A stretch of 64,000 nt of DNA from assembly GCA_031261485.1 (NCBI GenBank), contig JAISJO010000068.1, positions 28,414 through 92,413 of the forward strand, read 5' to 3'. The DNA is from Propionibacteriaceae bacterium. GTDB taxonomy: Bacteria > Actinomycetota > Actinomycetes > Propionibacteriales > Propionibacteriaceae. Position numbers and translations under genes: made by a program. Below, piece by piece: positions 34,605 to 42,973 of this stretch. The notes below the pieces were generated by a model, which saw only the letters and a list, made by a program, of their open reading frames with translations, did not search any database and was not told where the DNA came from. The first letter of the stretch is position 1; each line of letters starts with the position of its first letter.

Positions 34605-35654
34605 ATGAAAGCAAAACGGGTCACTATCAAAGACGTGGCGGAGCGGGCGCAGGTCTCCAAGACGGCTGTGTCGTTCGCCTTCAACGACCCTTCCAGGTTG
34701 TCTGACTCCACCCTCAACCAGATCTTGGCTGCCGCTGAGGACCTCGGCTACACCCGCAATCCATCAGCGAGGGCCTTGGCGACGCGGCACACCAATTCTC
34801 TCGCGGTGCTGCTCCCGCAGCCGATTGAACGGGCGATGGAGAATCCTTATTACACACAACTCTTTCGCGGCATTGGGCAGACGTGCGGCATGGAGGGGCT
34901 CACGATGCTGCTTGTACCCCCACTTTACGGTTCGATGCGGAAGGCTATTCCCTATGCTGCCGTCGACGGATTCATCGTCTGTGGCCTGGAGAACGACTCC
35001 GGAGAAATCCAAACCCTACGTTCGAGTGGACTGCCGTTCGTACTCTTGGACGGAGAAGATGCCGACGATGTGTCTCGCATTTCGGTGGACGAACAGGAGG
35101 GTATGCGCCAGCTCACGGAATACGTGTTGGAGCAAGGACACCGTCACTTGCTCGTCCTGGCCTTTCGGTCAGGAACGGATGCAGGTCCGACTGCTTGGCG
35201 GGGTGTACTCGCTCGTCGCATCGCGGGAGTGAGCGAGGCTCTTCACGGCGTGGGGCTCTCGCTCGATTCTCCCCATATTCAGATCAGGGAGGTTCCAAGC
35301 ACCAGAAAGGCCGGTTACGACGCCTTTCGGCAAGTGTGGGAAAGCCCTGATCATCCCACCGCTGTCCTAGCTTTTTCCGACATTCTCGCCTTGGGTGTGC
35401 TTGATGCGGCCCACAAGCTAGGGATCGACGTGCCCGGCGACGTGTCAGTGACGGGATTTGACGACCTGAACGAGGCCGAAACCGCTCGCCCTGCCCTGAC
35501 GACGGTGCGCCAACCCATCGTCTCCAAGGGGCGGCTCGCCGCCGAATACCTTGTGGAAGCGGTGAACGTCGAAGATCCCCTTCCACACAGGCGCAAACTC
35601 CACACCACGCTCGTCCTACGCGACTCGGTCAGCCGCCCCCGCCCAGTCTCCTGA
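34605..35654 (+). CDS. LacI family transcriptional regulator (maltose regulator, MalR-like)
   Basis: 349 residues. The N-terminal helix-turn-helix is TIKDVAERAQVSKTAVSFAF, the hinge helix NPSARALATRHTNS, and the effector domain is a periplasmic-binding fold (VTGFDDLNEAETARPALTTV). The ATG at 34605 puts the helix-turn-helix at the N-terminus as in the family; a GTG at 34527 would add 26 residues. Last gene of the cluster, it probably represses from the palindrome at 29199 until a maltodextrin signal binds. Confidence 0.93.
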   Translation: MKAKRVTIKDVAERAQVSKTAVSFAFNDPSRLSDSTLNQILAAAEDLGYTRNPSARALATRHTNSLAVLLPQPIERAMENPYYTQLFRGIGQTCGMEGLTMLLVPPLYGSMRKAIPYAAVDGFIVCGLENDSGEIQTLRSSGLPFVLLDGEDADDVSRISVDEQEGMRQLTEYVLEQGHRHLLVLAFRSGTDAGPTAWRGVLARRIAGVSEALHGVGLSLDSPHIQIREVPSTRKAGYDAFRQVWESPDHPTAVLAFSDILALGVLDAAHKLGIDVPGDVSVTGFDDLNEAETARPALTTVRQPIVSKGRLAAEYLVEAVNVEDPLPHRRKLHTTLVLRDSVSRPRPVS

Positions 35655-35732
35655 CCAGGCACCGTCAGATTCCGTTTCGTATGTGAAACCTCGAGGGTTG
35701 AGGGTATGGGCCGGTGAGAGGATTCTTGGAGG

Positions 35733-36464
35733 TCAGTTGGCCGCGTGCTCGTTGAGGTCGCCGGGAGCGAGTCCGAGCGCACGCTCGATGTCTGCTGGGC
35801 TGGCATCGGGCTCGAGCCCAGCCTCCCCCAGGTACCACACCATTTTCGCCATGACTGCTTCCAGTCTGTCGTAGGCCGTCTTAGGGGAGATGTGGAGCCG
35901 ACGGGAAAGCGCCTCCCAGGTCTCACCACGGGCGCGGGCCGACAGGACCTCAATCTGGCGTTCGGTCAACTCAGGCAGCCGATTGCGTCGGGACAGCAGT
36001 TCAGCCAGACCGACGAGGGAGGGCGGTACAACAGTCTCGCCCGAAGCCAAGCGCAGAAATGCCTCTTGATTGTGTGCCAACGAGTCCGACTTGCGTACCA
36101 GCCCAGACGCACCCGCAGACAAACAGTGAGCTAGGACGAGGAGTCGCCGCTCGTCAGTGTACAGAGACACACGGTATCCCTGGCGAACGAGTTCGATGAT
36201 CGCTTTGGGCCCTTGCAGAATACCTGGATCGCCCAAGGTGGTGGACAACAGGAGGTCCAGCACAATCAGATCGGTGACAGGTCGCGCTGCAAGTAGTGCC
36301 TCAACACTGGCAAAGGTTGCCACCACGTCCAGAGCAGGGTAGGCCAAGTGGAATGTGTCTCGGGTCTGGCTGCCATCGTCTACGACCGCCACCCTCGGAC
36401 GGGTATCCTCCGAGAAAGGCGAGTCGCCAGGTAGGGGCGCTTCTAGTGATTCGTGCGCGCTCAT
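35733..36464 (-). CDS. Response regulator, LuxR/NarL-type
   Basis: 243 residues. The receiver domain has the acidic pair in VAVVDDG, phospho-acceptor Asp in LIVLDLLLS, Thr in SLYTDER and Lys in LVRKSDS. The effector is a LuxR helix-turn-helix: LTERQIEVLSARARGETWEA and LHISPKTAYDRLEAVMAKM. A 20-residue acidic N-terminal extension precedes the receiver. It overlaps the kinase gene by 4 nt (ATGA), so the two form a coupled pair. Confidence 0.93.
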   Translation of the reverse strand: MSAHESLEAPLPGDSPFSEDTRPRVAVVDDGSQTRDTFHLAYPALDVVATFASVEALLAARPVTDLIVLDLLLSTTLGDPGILQGPKAIIELVRQGYRVSLYTDERRLLVLAHCLSAGASGLVRKSDSLAHNQEAFLRLASGETVVPPSLVGLAELLSRRNRLPELTERQIEVLSARARGETWEALSRRLHISPKTAYDRLEAVMAKMVWYLGEAGLEPDASPADIERALGLAPGDLNEHAAN

Positions 36465-37702
36465 CTTCTCAATCGCTCACCGTTGTTCGCAGGTGCCGAC
36501 ACTCGCCCGCCTATGGTGACGCAAGTGCCTTCGCCGGGACGGGACTCAATGCTGACGGTCAAGCCGTTGCGTCGAGCTGAGTCGATGACCTGGCTGGTCA
36601 ATCCAAACTTGTATTCGACCTTGTCAGGGTCGAAACCGATCCCATCATCGGCAACCGAGACCTCCCAGAGTCCTTCTCGGACATCGGTATGAATCACGAC
36701 CTCGTGGGCGCGGGCGTGGAACTGTACGTTGTACAGCAGTGACACCAGCGCAGTCTCGACTGCGACCGCCTCACCATCTTCTAGTTGGACTCCCCGGCTA
36801 AGCGCCGTCCGCACATCCAACGGCAGTTGCCCGAAACCTGCCACACTCCGCCCAACCACGGCGTTCAAAGTCAAATCGACCGGGGGGGGGGGTACATTGT
36901 TGCTTATTGATCTTTGACGAGCATTCAGTATCTCATTGCGGAGTCGGTTGGCTTCCCGAGCAGCTTGCGCGCGCAGCGATGGCAGCAGTTCCTCGGGGTT
37001 GTTGTCCTGAGCCAGGCGAGCCAAGAGGCCGGTCGCGTTGTGGACATGGAATCGGTAGCTCGCCAGTTCCAGGTCGGTTGCCAATTCGACGGCACAAGCT
37101 TGGCTGGCATCTGCTCTCTCCCCTAGCTGGCGAACCGTCCGTCCCAGCATGGCGGAGGTCAAGACGAAGAGGACGTAGCAGAGTGTGTTGTTGATCACGG
37201 CCGTCGCCTCGGTCTGATTACCCGGCCATGCAAATGCTGCGTAGAGGACCGCCACGGGCGACCCGACCGCAAGCGAGCGGGGCACGGAACGCAACCATGC
37301 CGGAATTGTCGCCACAACAGGGTTGACGTAGCCAGGGGCCCACACCAGCCACGTCCCGATCCACCAGTCCCTCGGCAGCACCAGCCCAGACACGACCAAA
37401 GCAGCGACGGCGACCGCTACATCCACTGCGCCCCACCACCAAGACAATGCAGAAAACGACCCTCGATAGATGATCGCCGCGAAGTATGCCACTGACCAAC
37501 CGACGGCTACGTACATCACCACCCAAGCTGCAGGCGAAACTCCCAGGCCGCGCCATGCCCAGGCCGACACGGCGACGAGGGGCACAGTGCCCAAGCGCAG
37601 CATCGCCAGCACCACCACGATAGCCGCTTCGACTTGGAGCGCAGATTTCAGGGCGCACCCGTTTGCGTCGAAGCCTCGCAACGCGGAGATCAAGCCTGGC
37701 AC
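36461..37702 (-). CDS. Sensor histidine kinase (NarX/DesK-like) with C11 tract
   Basis: 413 residues. About five or six hydrophobic segments (residues 25-200) form the sensor. The dimerisation region has FHVHNATGLLARLA with the candidate phospho-His. The ATPase domain shows an N-box LLYNVQFHA, the G1 box VADDGIGFD and the G2 box PGEGTCVTIGG. The start is a GTG at 37702 with AAGGAT 10 nt upstream. A run of 11 C (36882-36892 on the minus strand) encodes PPPP between the dimerisation and ATPase domains; a slip of one base would remove the ATPase domain. Confidence 0.88.
   Translation of the reverse strand: MPGLISALRGFDANGCALKSALQVEAAIVVVLAMLRLGTVPLVAVSAWAWRGLGVSPAAWVVMYVAVGWSVAYFAAIIYRGSFSALSWWWGAVDVAVAVAALVVSGLVLPRDWWIGTWLVWAPGYVNPVVATIPAWLRSVPRSLAVGSPVAVLYAAFAWPGNQTEATAVINNTLCYVLFVLTSAMLGRTVRQLGERADASQACAVELATDLELASYRFHVHNATGLLARLAQDNNPEELLPSLRAQAAREANRLRNEILNARQRSISNNVPPPPVDLTLNAVVGRSVAGFGQLPLDVRTALSRGVQLEDGEAVAVETALVSLLYNVQFHARAHEVVIHTDVREGLWEVSVADDGIGFDPDKVEYKFGLTSQVIDSARRNGLTVSIESRPGEGTCVTIGGRVSAPANNGERLRR
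36882..36892 (-). repeat. Homopolymer tract of 11 C in the kinase gene
   Basis: Eleven consecutive G on the plus strand (C on the coding strand) lie inside the reading frame. In this assembly the length keeps the frame open. This kind of tract is prone to slipped-strand change. Confidence 0.7.
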
Positions 37703-37847
37703 CCCTCCATTATCCTTCCATCGGCTGTTCCGTGCCCACCGGAAAACGGAGGGTAGGAAATTGAGGTAGTTGGGGGCCCGGACGCCAACTTAGCCTTATG
37801 TGACAGGCAGTCCACTCGGGGCTGCGCCTCAACCGAAAGGAACACAT

Positions 37848-38354
37848 ATGGATGCGTCCAGTGCTGCCGTAGTTCTGATTGCAATGATCGCTGTGATCTT
37901 TGTGCCTTTGGCTGTTCTCAAGATAATGGCAAGACGCCAAGTCCAGTTCCAGTACCGCCTGCCCCAAGGCGCCACCGTGGCTCAGACCAAAGACTCCATA
38001 GTGTCCGCACTCCCGGCGGGCTGGAAGCCCCTCGGGACAGCCAAGTCCGACGCCTCGTTTCTGGCTGAGGAAGGCACCGAAGAGTGGGCCATATTCCTGA
38101 ATCTACGCCAGGGTTTACTGGGGCCAAAATACATTGTTTCCGTCGAACTGTCTACCTCGATCACTGACGCATATGGGCGCACCAGTTTGGTGCCTTTCAC
38201 CCAAGCCGAGCCGCAGCAGGAATATACCGTCGACATCTGGGTCTCCTATATGTATGGCGGCCTCGGCAAGATCTGGTTTTGGCCCACGTCTCTCAAGATT
38301 ATCGGGCTAAAGAAATACCTGGCCGAGAAATTTGGCGTCGTCGCCGATGCATGA
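37848..38354 (+). CDS. Small membrane-anchored protein of unknown function
   Basis: 168 residues. An N-terminal helix (about residues 5-27) is followed by a soluble domain with LPAGWKPLG, EEWAIFLNLRQGLLGPKYIVSVEL and a Trp/Tyr-rich stretch (YMYGGLGKIWFWPTSLKII). No family is recognised. The ATG follows GAAAGGAAC. It starts a plus-strand group with the zinc-ribbon peptide and the lipoprotein at 38590. Confidence 0.7.
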   Translation: MDASSAAVVLIAMIAVIFVPLAVLKIMARRQVQFQYRLPQGATVAQTKDSIVSALPAGWKPLGTAKSDASFLAEEGTEEWAIFLNLRQGLLGPKYIVSVELSTSITDAYGRTSLVPFTQAEPQQEYTVDIWVSYMYGGLGKIWFWPTSLKIIGLKKYLAEKFGVVADA

Positions 38355-38431
38355 CCCGGCGAACCCCGTGCGCCCCCAAGAAGAACTCCCACAATTACCA
38401 ATGCTACAAATACCACGAAAGGAAGCATGTC

Positions 38432-38590
38432 ATGTACGGATACGAATACTACACACAAGGAGAGACCGGTTGGGATCCCAACATGCCTCGCACCTGCCCC
38501 TTCTGTGGAGGCAGGTCATATAGTTCCGCCTACCTCAACTCCAACTGCGGCGGCACTGCCAAGTGCCCACACTGCGGGCGCGAATTCTGA
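38432..38590 (+). CDS. 52-residue zinc-ribbon peptide
   Basis: Encodes a small protein with two Cys pairs, CPFCGG and CPHCGREF, 22 residues apart, the spacing of a zinc ribbon. The N-terminus is Tyr/Gly-rich (MYGYEYYTQGETGWD). The ATG is preceded by GAAAGGAAGC. Its TGA overlaps the ATG of the lipoprotein gene (TGATG), which supports real translation and coupling. Function unknown; a metal or nucleic-acid binding role is inferred only from the fold. Confidence 0.65.
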   Translation: MYGYEYYTQGETGWDPNMPRTCPFCGGRSYSSAYLNSNCGGTAKCPHCGREF

Positions 38591-40137
38591 TGGAGAGGAG
38601 CCGAGCAAGGGCAGGAGGTCTCGTAGCGATTGCCGCTCTTGCGTCGATGCTTCTTGTGGCGGCCTGCTCCCAAGTTCCCCTGACTGAGAGCAGTCCAACA
38701 GCCCCAGAGGCACCGCGTCCTGCAGCGGTCTGCATCCCGACCGGCGCCGGTCCCGTCCAAATACCGGATGAAAGGGACAGTCGGTTCTCAGGCAGTTACG
38801 GCCCGCTCTATCACTGCGCATCCGACTCGATTGACCCAGGACAGCCTCCTCCTCCCGCTGTCATGTATGCCCACGACTTCGTCTTCTCCGGCAGAGCTCC
38901 GGTCACAGGATGGATCGATGCCGGGAACTATACGGCGTTGACCAGTGAACAACTAAACGAGCTTGAACTCGATAATACTGCGGAGAGGCCAGGAAACACT
39001 CCGACCGTTGCCGCTTGTCTGTGGGAGGGTTACGGCCTTGTCTGTGTTAGCGACGACTATCCCGAGGGGTTCACCCTCCGGAACGAAGATTTCACAGATT
39101 CAGATGGCGCTGGCTACACCCTGATCAAGCCCCCTGGTGTCGAAACAGACACACGAGGCATTCCGGAGACATTCACGGTGGAAGAAGCGAAGAACTTCTT
39201 GTCCAGCTACGCCATATGGAACTACTCTGACAATCTACCAGGACCTTGGCCAGAAGAATCCGCGTCGGATGAAGTGACCGAAGAATCTACGTCTGTCGCG
39301 GAGCAGGCTCAAACAAGCGTATTCGCGCCAGCGGGCCAGGTGCCATCAGGTTGGGTGGAGGAATGCGTTGCTCACCTTCATTATGCGTATCCGATGTCGT
39401 GGAAGCCCACAGGGACTACTGGCGGGCACGTCACGGACTGGAGACTCTATGGGGATGCCAATCTTGACATGGGTCTAGTCAGCGTCTTCCCGTCAATGCC
39501 CACAGCCGATGTCGCCAAGCACGTGGACGAGTTTACGGTGGTCGGTGCGGGCGGGTGGGACGATATCCTGCCAGTCGAACGCAAGACATGGAAGAACGCG
39601 AATGGCGTGAGGGGCACGCTCGTGGAAGATACTGCACAATACGAAGGGTATCCTTCAGGCGTGATGTGGGGCATAGCGGAACCCGAGGTAGGCAAAGGTG
39701 GTGCGATCTTCAAGTTCGATGTCGCCATGGGAGAGGCGAGCAAGGGGCGCGCTTATGCGCAATTCCAGCAACTTCTCGACTCAGTCTGGTACTCACCGAC
39801 TAGCTGCGGCACTTTGTCGGACCCCATCAGTGTGAAGCAGGCTGAACAACTCGTGCTCAATGACTTGCCGGAGATTCTGCCCATCGAACGCGCCTCCATA
39901 CCATCCTCCTGGGACCAGCTGGACGAATGGTACGGCGCAAGTATCTCTCTGGTGGAGCAGGGTGAATCCTCCACCAAATCGAATATCGGCGAGGTCGTCT
40001 ACTGCCTGGAGTACAGCGTCACTAGGATGGGCACGGGACGAGTTGTGGTGGACGGCGATGGCGAGACGGTGCATGACTTCGAGTTGTCCTCCTTCAGCAA
40101 ACGTACCGATCCGTTCTACATCCGGTGCTTGAGCTAG
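38590..40137 (+). CDS. Secreted lipoprotein of unknown function
   Basis: 515 residues. The signal peptide ends in LVAACSQ with the acylated Cys near residue 25. A Pro/Ser-rich tether is followed by a domain with paired Cys, an acidic Ser/Thr linker (about 215-245) and a C-terminal half with WVEECVAHLHYAYPMSWKP. That half resembles the globular part of the lipoprotein at 3551 (both have a PxSW-like start and a VxxGxWDDI-like core). The ATG at 38590 is chosen because it overlaps the zinc-ribbon stop and directly precedes the signal peptide. Confidence 0.8.
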   Translation: MERSRARAGGLVAIAALASMLLVAACSQVPLTESSPTAPEAPRPAAVCIPTGAGPVQIPDERDSRFSGSYGPLYHCASDSIDPGQPPPPAVMYAHDFVFSGRAPVTGWIDAGNYTALTSEQLNELELDNTAERPGNTPTVAACLWEGYGLVCVSDDYPEGFTLRNEDFTDSDGAGYTLIKPPGVETDTRGIPETFTVEEAKNFLSSYAIWNYSDNLPGPWPEESASDEVTEESTSVAEQAQTSVFAPAGQVPSGWVEECVAHLHYAYPMSWKPTGTTGGHVTDWRLYGDANLDMGLVSVFPSMPTADVAKHVDEFTVVGAGGWDDILPVERKTWKNANGVRGTLVEDTAQYEGYPSGVMWGIAEPEVGKGGAIFKFDVAMGEASKGRAYAQFQQLLDSVWYSPTSCGTLSDPISVKQAEQLVLNDLPEILPIERASIPSSWDQLDEWYGASISLVEQGESSTKSNIGEVVYCLEYSVTRMGTGRVVVDGDGETVHDFELSSFSKRTDPFYIRCLS

Positions 40138-40225
40138 GTCCATTTCTCAGCGCCGGTCGTTCGTCTGAAGCGTGGCTGTCCTGTCATGGGGACCAGTGTG
40201 TGGGACATGACTTCTGCGACCCTGG

Positions 40226-40250
40226 TCCTTACGATATACTCAGGTAAGGA
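40226..40250. promoter_or_regulatory. Promoter with 7-bp inverted repeat, AbrB/PIN module
   Basis: TCCTTAC (40226-40232) and GTAAGGA (40244-40250) flank a TATACT -10 (40235-40240). The dyad covering the promoter is the expected autoregulatory site of the AbrB-type antitoxin. Confidence 0.55.
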
Positions 40251-40274
40251 TGTGGAAAGAGTAAGGAGATTCTT

Positions 40275-40511
40275 ATGCTGACCGCCACACTGACAAGCAA
40301 GGGGCAGGTGACCATTCCGAAGGACGTGCGCGCCAGCTTAGGGCTTACCCAAGGAGACAGAATTGTCTTCGAGCCAGTGACCGATGGATTCTTTGTCCGG
40401 GCGTCAGACAAGCCAGCCAGCCGTCTCGCCGGGTTCTTTGGCCCATGGCGGGCCGAGCCAATCACGATTGAGCAAATGGAGCGTGACATCGCGGAAGCCG
40501 CCGCCCGATGA
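40275..40511 (+). CDS. AbrB/MazE-type antitoxin
   Basis: 78 residues. The N-terminal swapped-hairpin DNA-binding domain reads LTSKGQVTIPKDVRASLGL and QGDRIVFEPV. The C-terminal tail (RLAGFFGPWRAEPITIEQME) is the toxin-wrapping segment typical of VapB partners of PIN toxins. The Shine-Dalgarno is GTAAGGAGA. The stop overlaps the toxin start (ATGA). It should repress its own operon. Confidence 0.88.
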   Translation: MLTATLTSKGQVTIPKDVRASLGLTQGDRIVFEPVTDGFFVRASDKPASRLAGFFGPWRAEPITIEQMERDIAEAAAR

Positions 40512-40918
40512 AAGGAATCGACACAAATGTTCTTGTCCGCATGATTATGCGCGATGATGCAGAACAGACGGCCATCGCTGACTCCTTCATGGCTAGCCTG
40601 TCGGCTTCGAAACCGGGCTATGTGCCCCTGGTGGCAGCGGTTGAACTGTGGTGGGTGCTCAGCTCTTCGTATCGGCGTACGCACGATCAGCTATGCGCCC
40701 TGTTCGAGGAACTCATCGACTCAGATGACCTGGTGTTCGAGTCAGCAGACGACCTTCGCGCGGGGCTGGTCATAGCGCGCAGTGGCGCAGGTTTGGCAGA
40801 TGCCCTCATCGCAGTCAGTTCTCAAGCATCTGGGTGTACGTCCGTTGTGACTTTCGACAAGGCCGCAGTAAAGAAAGCAGGCATGACCCACCTCACCAGC
40901 GCTGTGGCGCGCAGTTAG
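40508..40918 (+). CDS. PIN-domain toxin (VapC-like ribonuclease)
   Basis: 136 residues. The acidic active site of PIN nucleases is visible: first Asp in GIDTNVLVRM, Glu in AAVELWWVL, Asp in GLADALIAV and Asp in VVTFDKAAV. It probably cleaves tRNA or rRNA when free of antitoxin. It is translationally coupled to the AbrB-type antitoxin upstream. Confidence 0.9.
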   Translation: MKGIDTNVLVRMIMRDDAEQTAIADSFMASLSASKPGYVPLVAAVELWWVLSSSYRRTHDQLCALFEELIDSDDLVFESADDLRAGLVIARSGAGLADALIAVSSQASGCTSVVTFDKAAVKKAGMTHLTSAVARS

Positions 40919-40981
40919 TGGCAATGAACACGTCCTGTGGTTAGCACCTCTGCGCAAAGCATCGGTCGCAGAGGGATGATG

Positions 40982-41326
40982 TCACAGTCCGAGGAGCAGG
41001 CTCAGGCCTTGGCTGATGTCGTGCATGAAGACGGCGGGGACTTGGCCCGCTGGTGCACCCAGGTCGTCGAGGTCGGCGGTGAAGATTTCATTGACACGTG
41101 CCACGCAGTCTTTGGGTAAACCTGTGGCGCTGGCGGGGAGGAAGACGTTCCACGGGTAGGCAGCTGCTGCGGTGTGCGACGTGAGAGCAACAACGACGGC
41201 TGTGGCGATGGGTGTTCGATTGACGCGATCAGCTTGGATAACGACTACCGGGCGGCGTTTGGCAGGAGCGGAGCCGCGAATCTCACCCAGGTCAAGCCAG
41301 TGAATGGCTCCACGGCTGGTCACCAT
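40982..41326 (-). CDS. MazF/PemK family endoribonuclease toxin
   Basis: 114 residues. The MazF core is HWLDLGEIRGSAPAKRRPVVVIQ with the conserved Arg-Pro-Val, followed by TAVVVALTSH and VARVNEIFTADLDDLG. It cleaves mRNA at short motifs (family knowledge). The start overlaps the antitoxin stop by 7 nt. It lies 63 nt from the convergent PIN toxin, so two modules sit tail to tail. Confidence 0.9.
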   Translation of the reverse strand: MVTSRGAIHWLDLGEIRGSAPAKRRPVVVIQADRVNRTPIATAVVVALTSHTAAAAYPWNVFLPASATGLPKDCVARVNEIFTADLDDLGAPAGQVPAVFMHDISQGLSLLLGL

Positions 41327-41577
41327 TCCTCCTCGGGGGAGGTGCGGGCAAGGCGGGTGCGCATAGCATCGCGCAAGTCGGCGGCTTCGCTGAGGGACTG
41401 TCGTGTTTCGAGGGCCATAGCCTGACGCACTTGCTCGCTCAGCGAGCCTGCTTCAGCGTCATCGATATATCGTTGAACGGCTCGAACGTAAAGAGCAGAC
41501 CGAGTGAGATGCCGAGAGGTGACAAAATCATCCACCCGTCTGAAAAGCTCGTCGGGGACAGAGATCGCGGTTTTCAT
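41320..41577 (-). CDS. Ribbon-helix-helix antitoxin of the MazF module
   Basis: 85 residues. The N-terminal RHH motif is MKTAISVPDELFRRVDDFVT, and the C-terminal tail is acidic and would cover the toxin. The ATG at 41577 lies 6 nt after a TATACT -10, so the transcript is probably leaderless; the 48-residue longer frame is rejected. A 16-bp palindrome overlaps the promoter. Confidence 0.88.
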   Translation of the reverse strand: MKTAISVPDELFRRVDDFVTSRHLTRSALYVRAVQRYIDDAEAGSLSEQVRQAMALETRQSLSEAADLRDAMRTRLARTSPEEEW

Positions 41578-41583
41578 GCCAAC

Positions 41584-41589
41584 AGTATA
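41584..41589 (-). promoter_or_regulatory. Leaderless -10 element of the RHH antitoxin
   Basis: TATACT on the minus strand ends 6 nt before the ATG at 41577 and lies within the palindromic operator. Confidence 0.55.
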
Positions 41590-41600
41590 ACTCGTTATAC
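41585..41600. promoter_or_regulatory. 16-bp palindromic operator of the RHH/MazF module
   Basis: GTATAAC-TC-GTTATAC is a perfect inverted repeat overlapping the -10 element, the expected site for autorepression by the RHH antitoxin. Confidence 0.6.
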
Positions 41601-41768
41601 CCGTCGGTGGTGTCCAACCCCTGTCGTGTTCCGGCGACTCCTGTATCAGGAACGGTCGGGGATTGGCTTGAGAGCACACGACTTTGATGCAGGAGTCAGC
41701 GGGCGGACCGAGCAGCGTCACAGGGCGGGGGTACGGGCCACTACACTTGGAGGGTAAGGAGTACCCTC

Positions 41769-42971
41769 ATGTCCGTGTTCACCCGCCTACCACTCGTTCC
41801 TGGCGACCCCATCTTGGGGATGACTGACAAGTTCAATGCTGATCCTGACCCCCGCAAGGCCAATCTCGGCGTCGGCGTGTACTTGGGCGAGGATGGCAAG
41901 GTGCCCCTCATGGCGGCGGTCGCGGCGGTCGAAAAAGACATTCCCGCTTTGGGTGCTGCTCATCCCTACCTCCCGATGTCTGGTTCGCCAGACCTCACCA
42001 AGGCAATTCAGGAACTCGTCTTTGGCGCGAACTCTGAGGCACTCCAAGCGGGCAGGGTTGCGAGCCTCCAGACGCTCGCCGGGACGGGCGCACTCAGGAT
42101 TGGTGCAGGTTTACTGGCTCTGACAAGCGCAGATGCGACAGTGATGATGTCTGATCCGACGTGGGAGAACCACGAATCCATCTTTGGGCGCGCCGGATTC
42201 AAGCTGGGACATTACCGCTATTACAACCCTGAACTCCGAGGCATCGACTTCGCTGGACTGCTGGAAGACTTGGGTAATGCCGCTTCCGGGTCTATCGTCT
42301 TGCTCCATGCCTGTTGTCACAATCCGACCGGTTATGACCTGACCCCCGCGCAGTGGGACGAAGTGGTCACCATCTGCGTCGCACGCGAACTTGTTCCTTT
42401 CCTCGACATGGCCTACCAGGGCTTCTCGGTCGGCATTCGGGAGGACGCGGCAGGGATCGAGAAGTTCGCCAACTCAGGCCTGCCCTTCCTCGTTGCCAAC
42501 TCGTTCTCCAAGACTTTTGGGCTGTATGGAGAGCGCGTGGGCGGTATCTCCTACGTCACGACCGATGCTGACGAGGCTGAGCGCGTCATGTCTCAGGCAA
42601 AGATGGTTGTGCGTTCGATCTACTCCAACCCTCCGACATATGGAGCCAAGATTGTCTCGACCATTCTCGCAACGCCCGAGTTGAAGGCCTTGTGGGAGCA
42701 GGAACTGTACGGCTACCGCGACCGTATCAAGGCCATGCGATCAGCCCTTCGCTCCGGACTGGAAGCCGCCGGTGTGCCGGGCGATTTCTCCTACATCACA
42801 AGCCAGGCGGGCATGTTCTCCTATTCAGGGTTGGACGTGGAACAGATGCAACGTTTGCGTTCGCAGTTCCATGTGTACGGCCTCGATTCCGGCAGAATGT
42901 GCATGGCTGGGCTCAACACACGTAACATTGATTGGGTAGTCGGCGCGATAGCGTCCGTTATTGAAGGGTAA
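41769..42971 (+). CDS. Aspartate/aromatic aminotransferase (class I)
   Basis: 400 residues, PLP-dependent, cytoplasmic. The N-terminus DPILGMTDKFNADPDPRKANLGVGVY and the PLP-Lys motif NSFSKTFGLYGERVGG are those of the AspC/TyrB group. The substrate Arg is in SGRMCMAGL. It makes aspartate, tyrosine or phenylalanine from the 2-oxoacids. The Shine-Dalgarno is GTAAGGAG. The downstream TM2 gene follows after 2 nt and may be co-transcribed. Confidence 0.93.
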   Translation: MSVFTRLPLVPGDPILGMTDKFNADPDPRKANLGVGVYLGEDGKVPLMAAVAAVEKDIPALGAAHPYLPMSGSPDLTKAIQELVFGANSEALQAGRVASLQTLAGTGALRIGAGLLALTSADATVMMSDPTWENHESIFGRAGFKLGHYRYYNPELRGIDFAGLLEDLGNAASGSIVLLHACCHNPTGYDLTPAQWDEVVTICVARELVPFLDMAYQGFSVGIREDAAGIEKFANSGLPFLVANSFSKTFGLYGERVGGISYVTTDADEAERVMSQAKMVVRSIYSNPPTYGAKIVSTILATPELKALWEQELYGYRDRIKAMRSALRSGLEAAGVPGDFSYITSQAGMFSYSGLDVEQMQRLRSQFHVYGLDSGRMCMAGLNTRNIDWVVGAIASVIEG

Positions 42972-42973
42972 AC

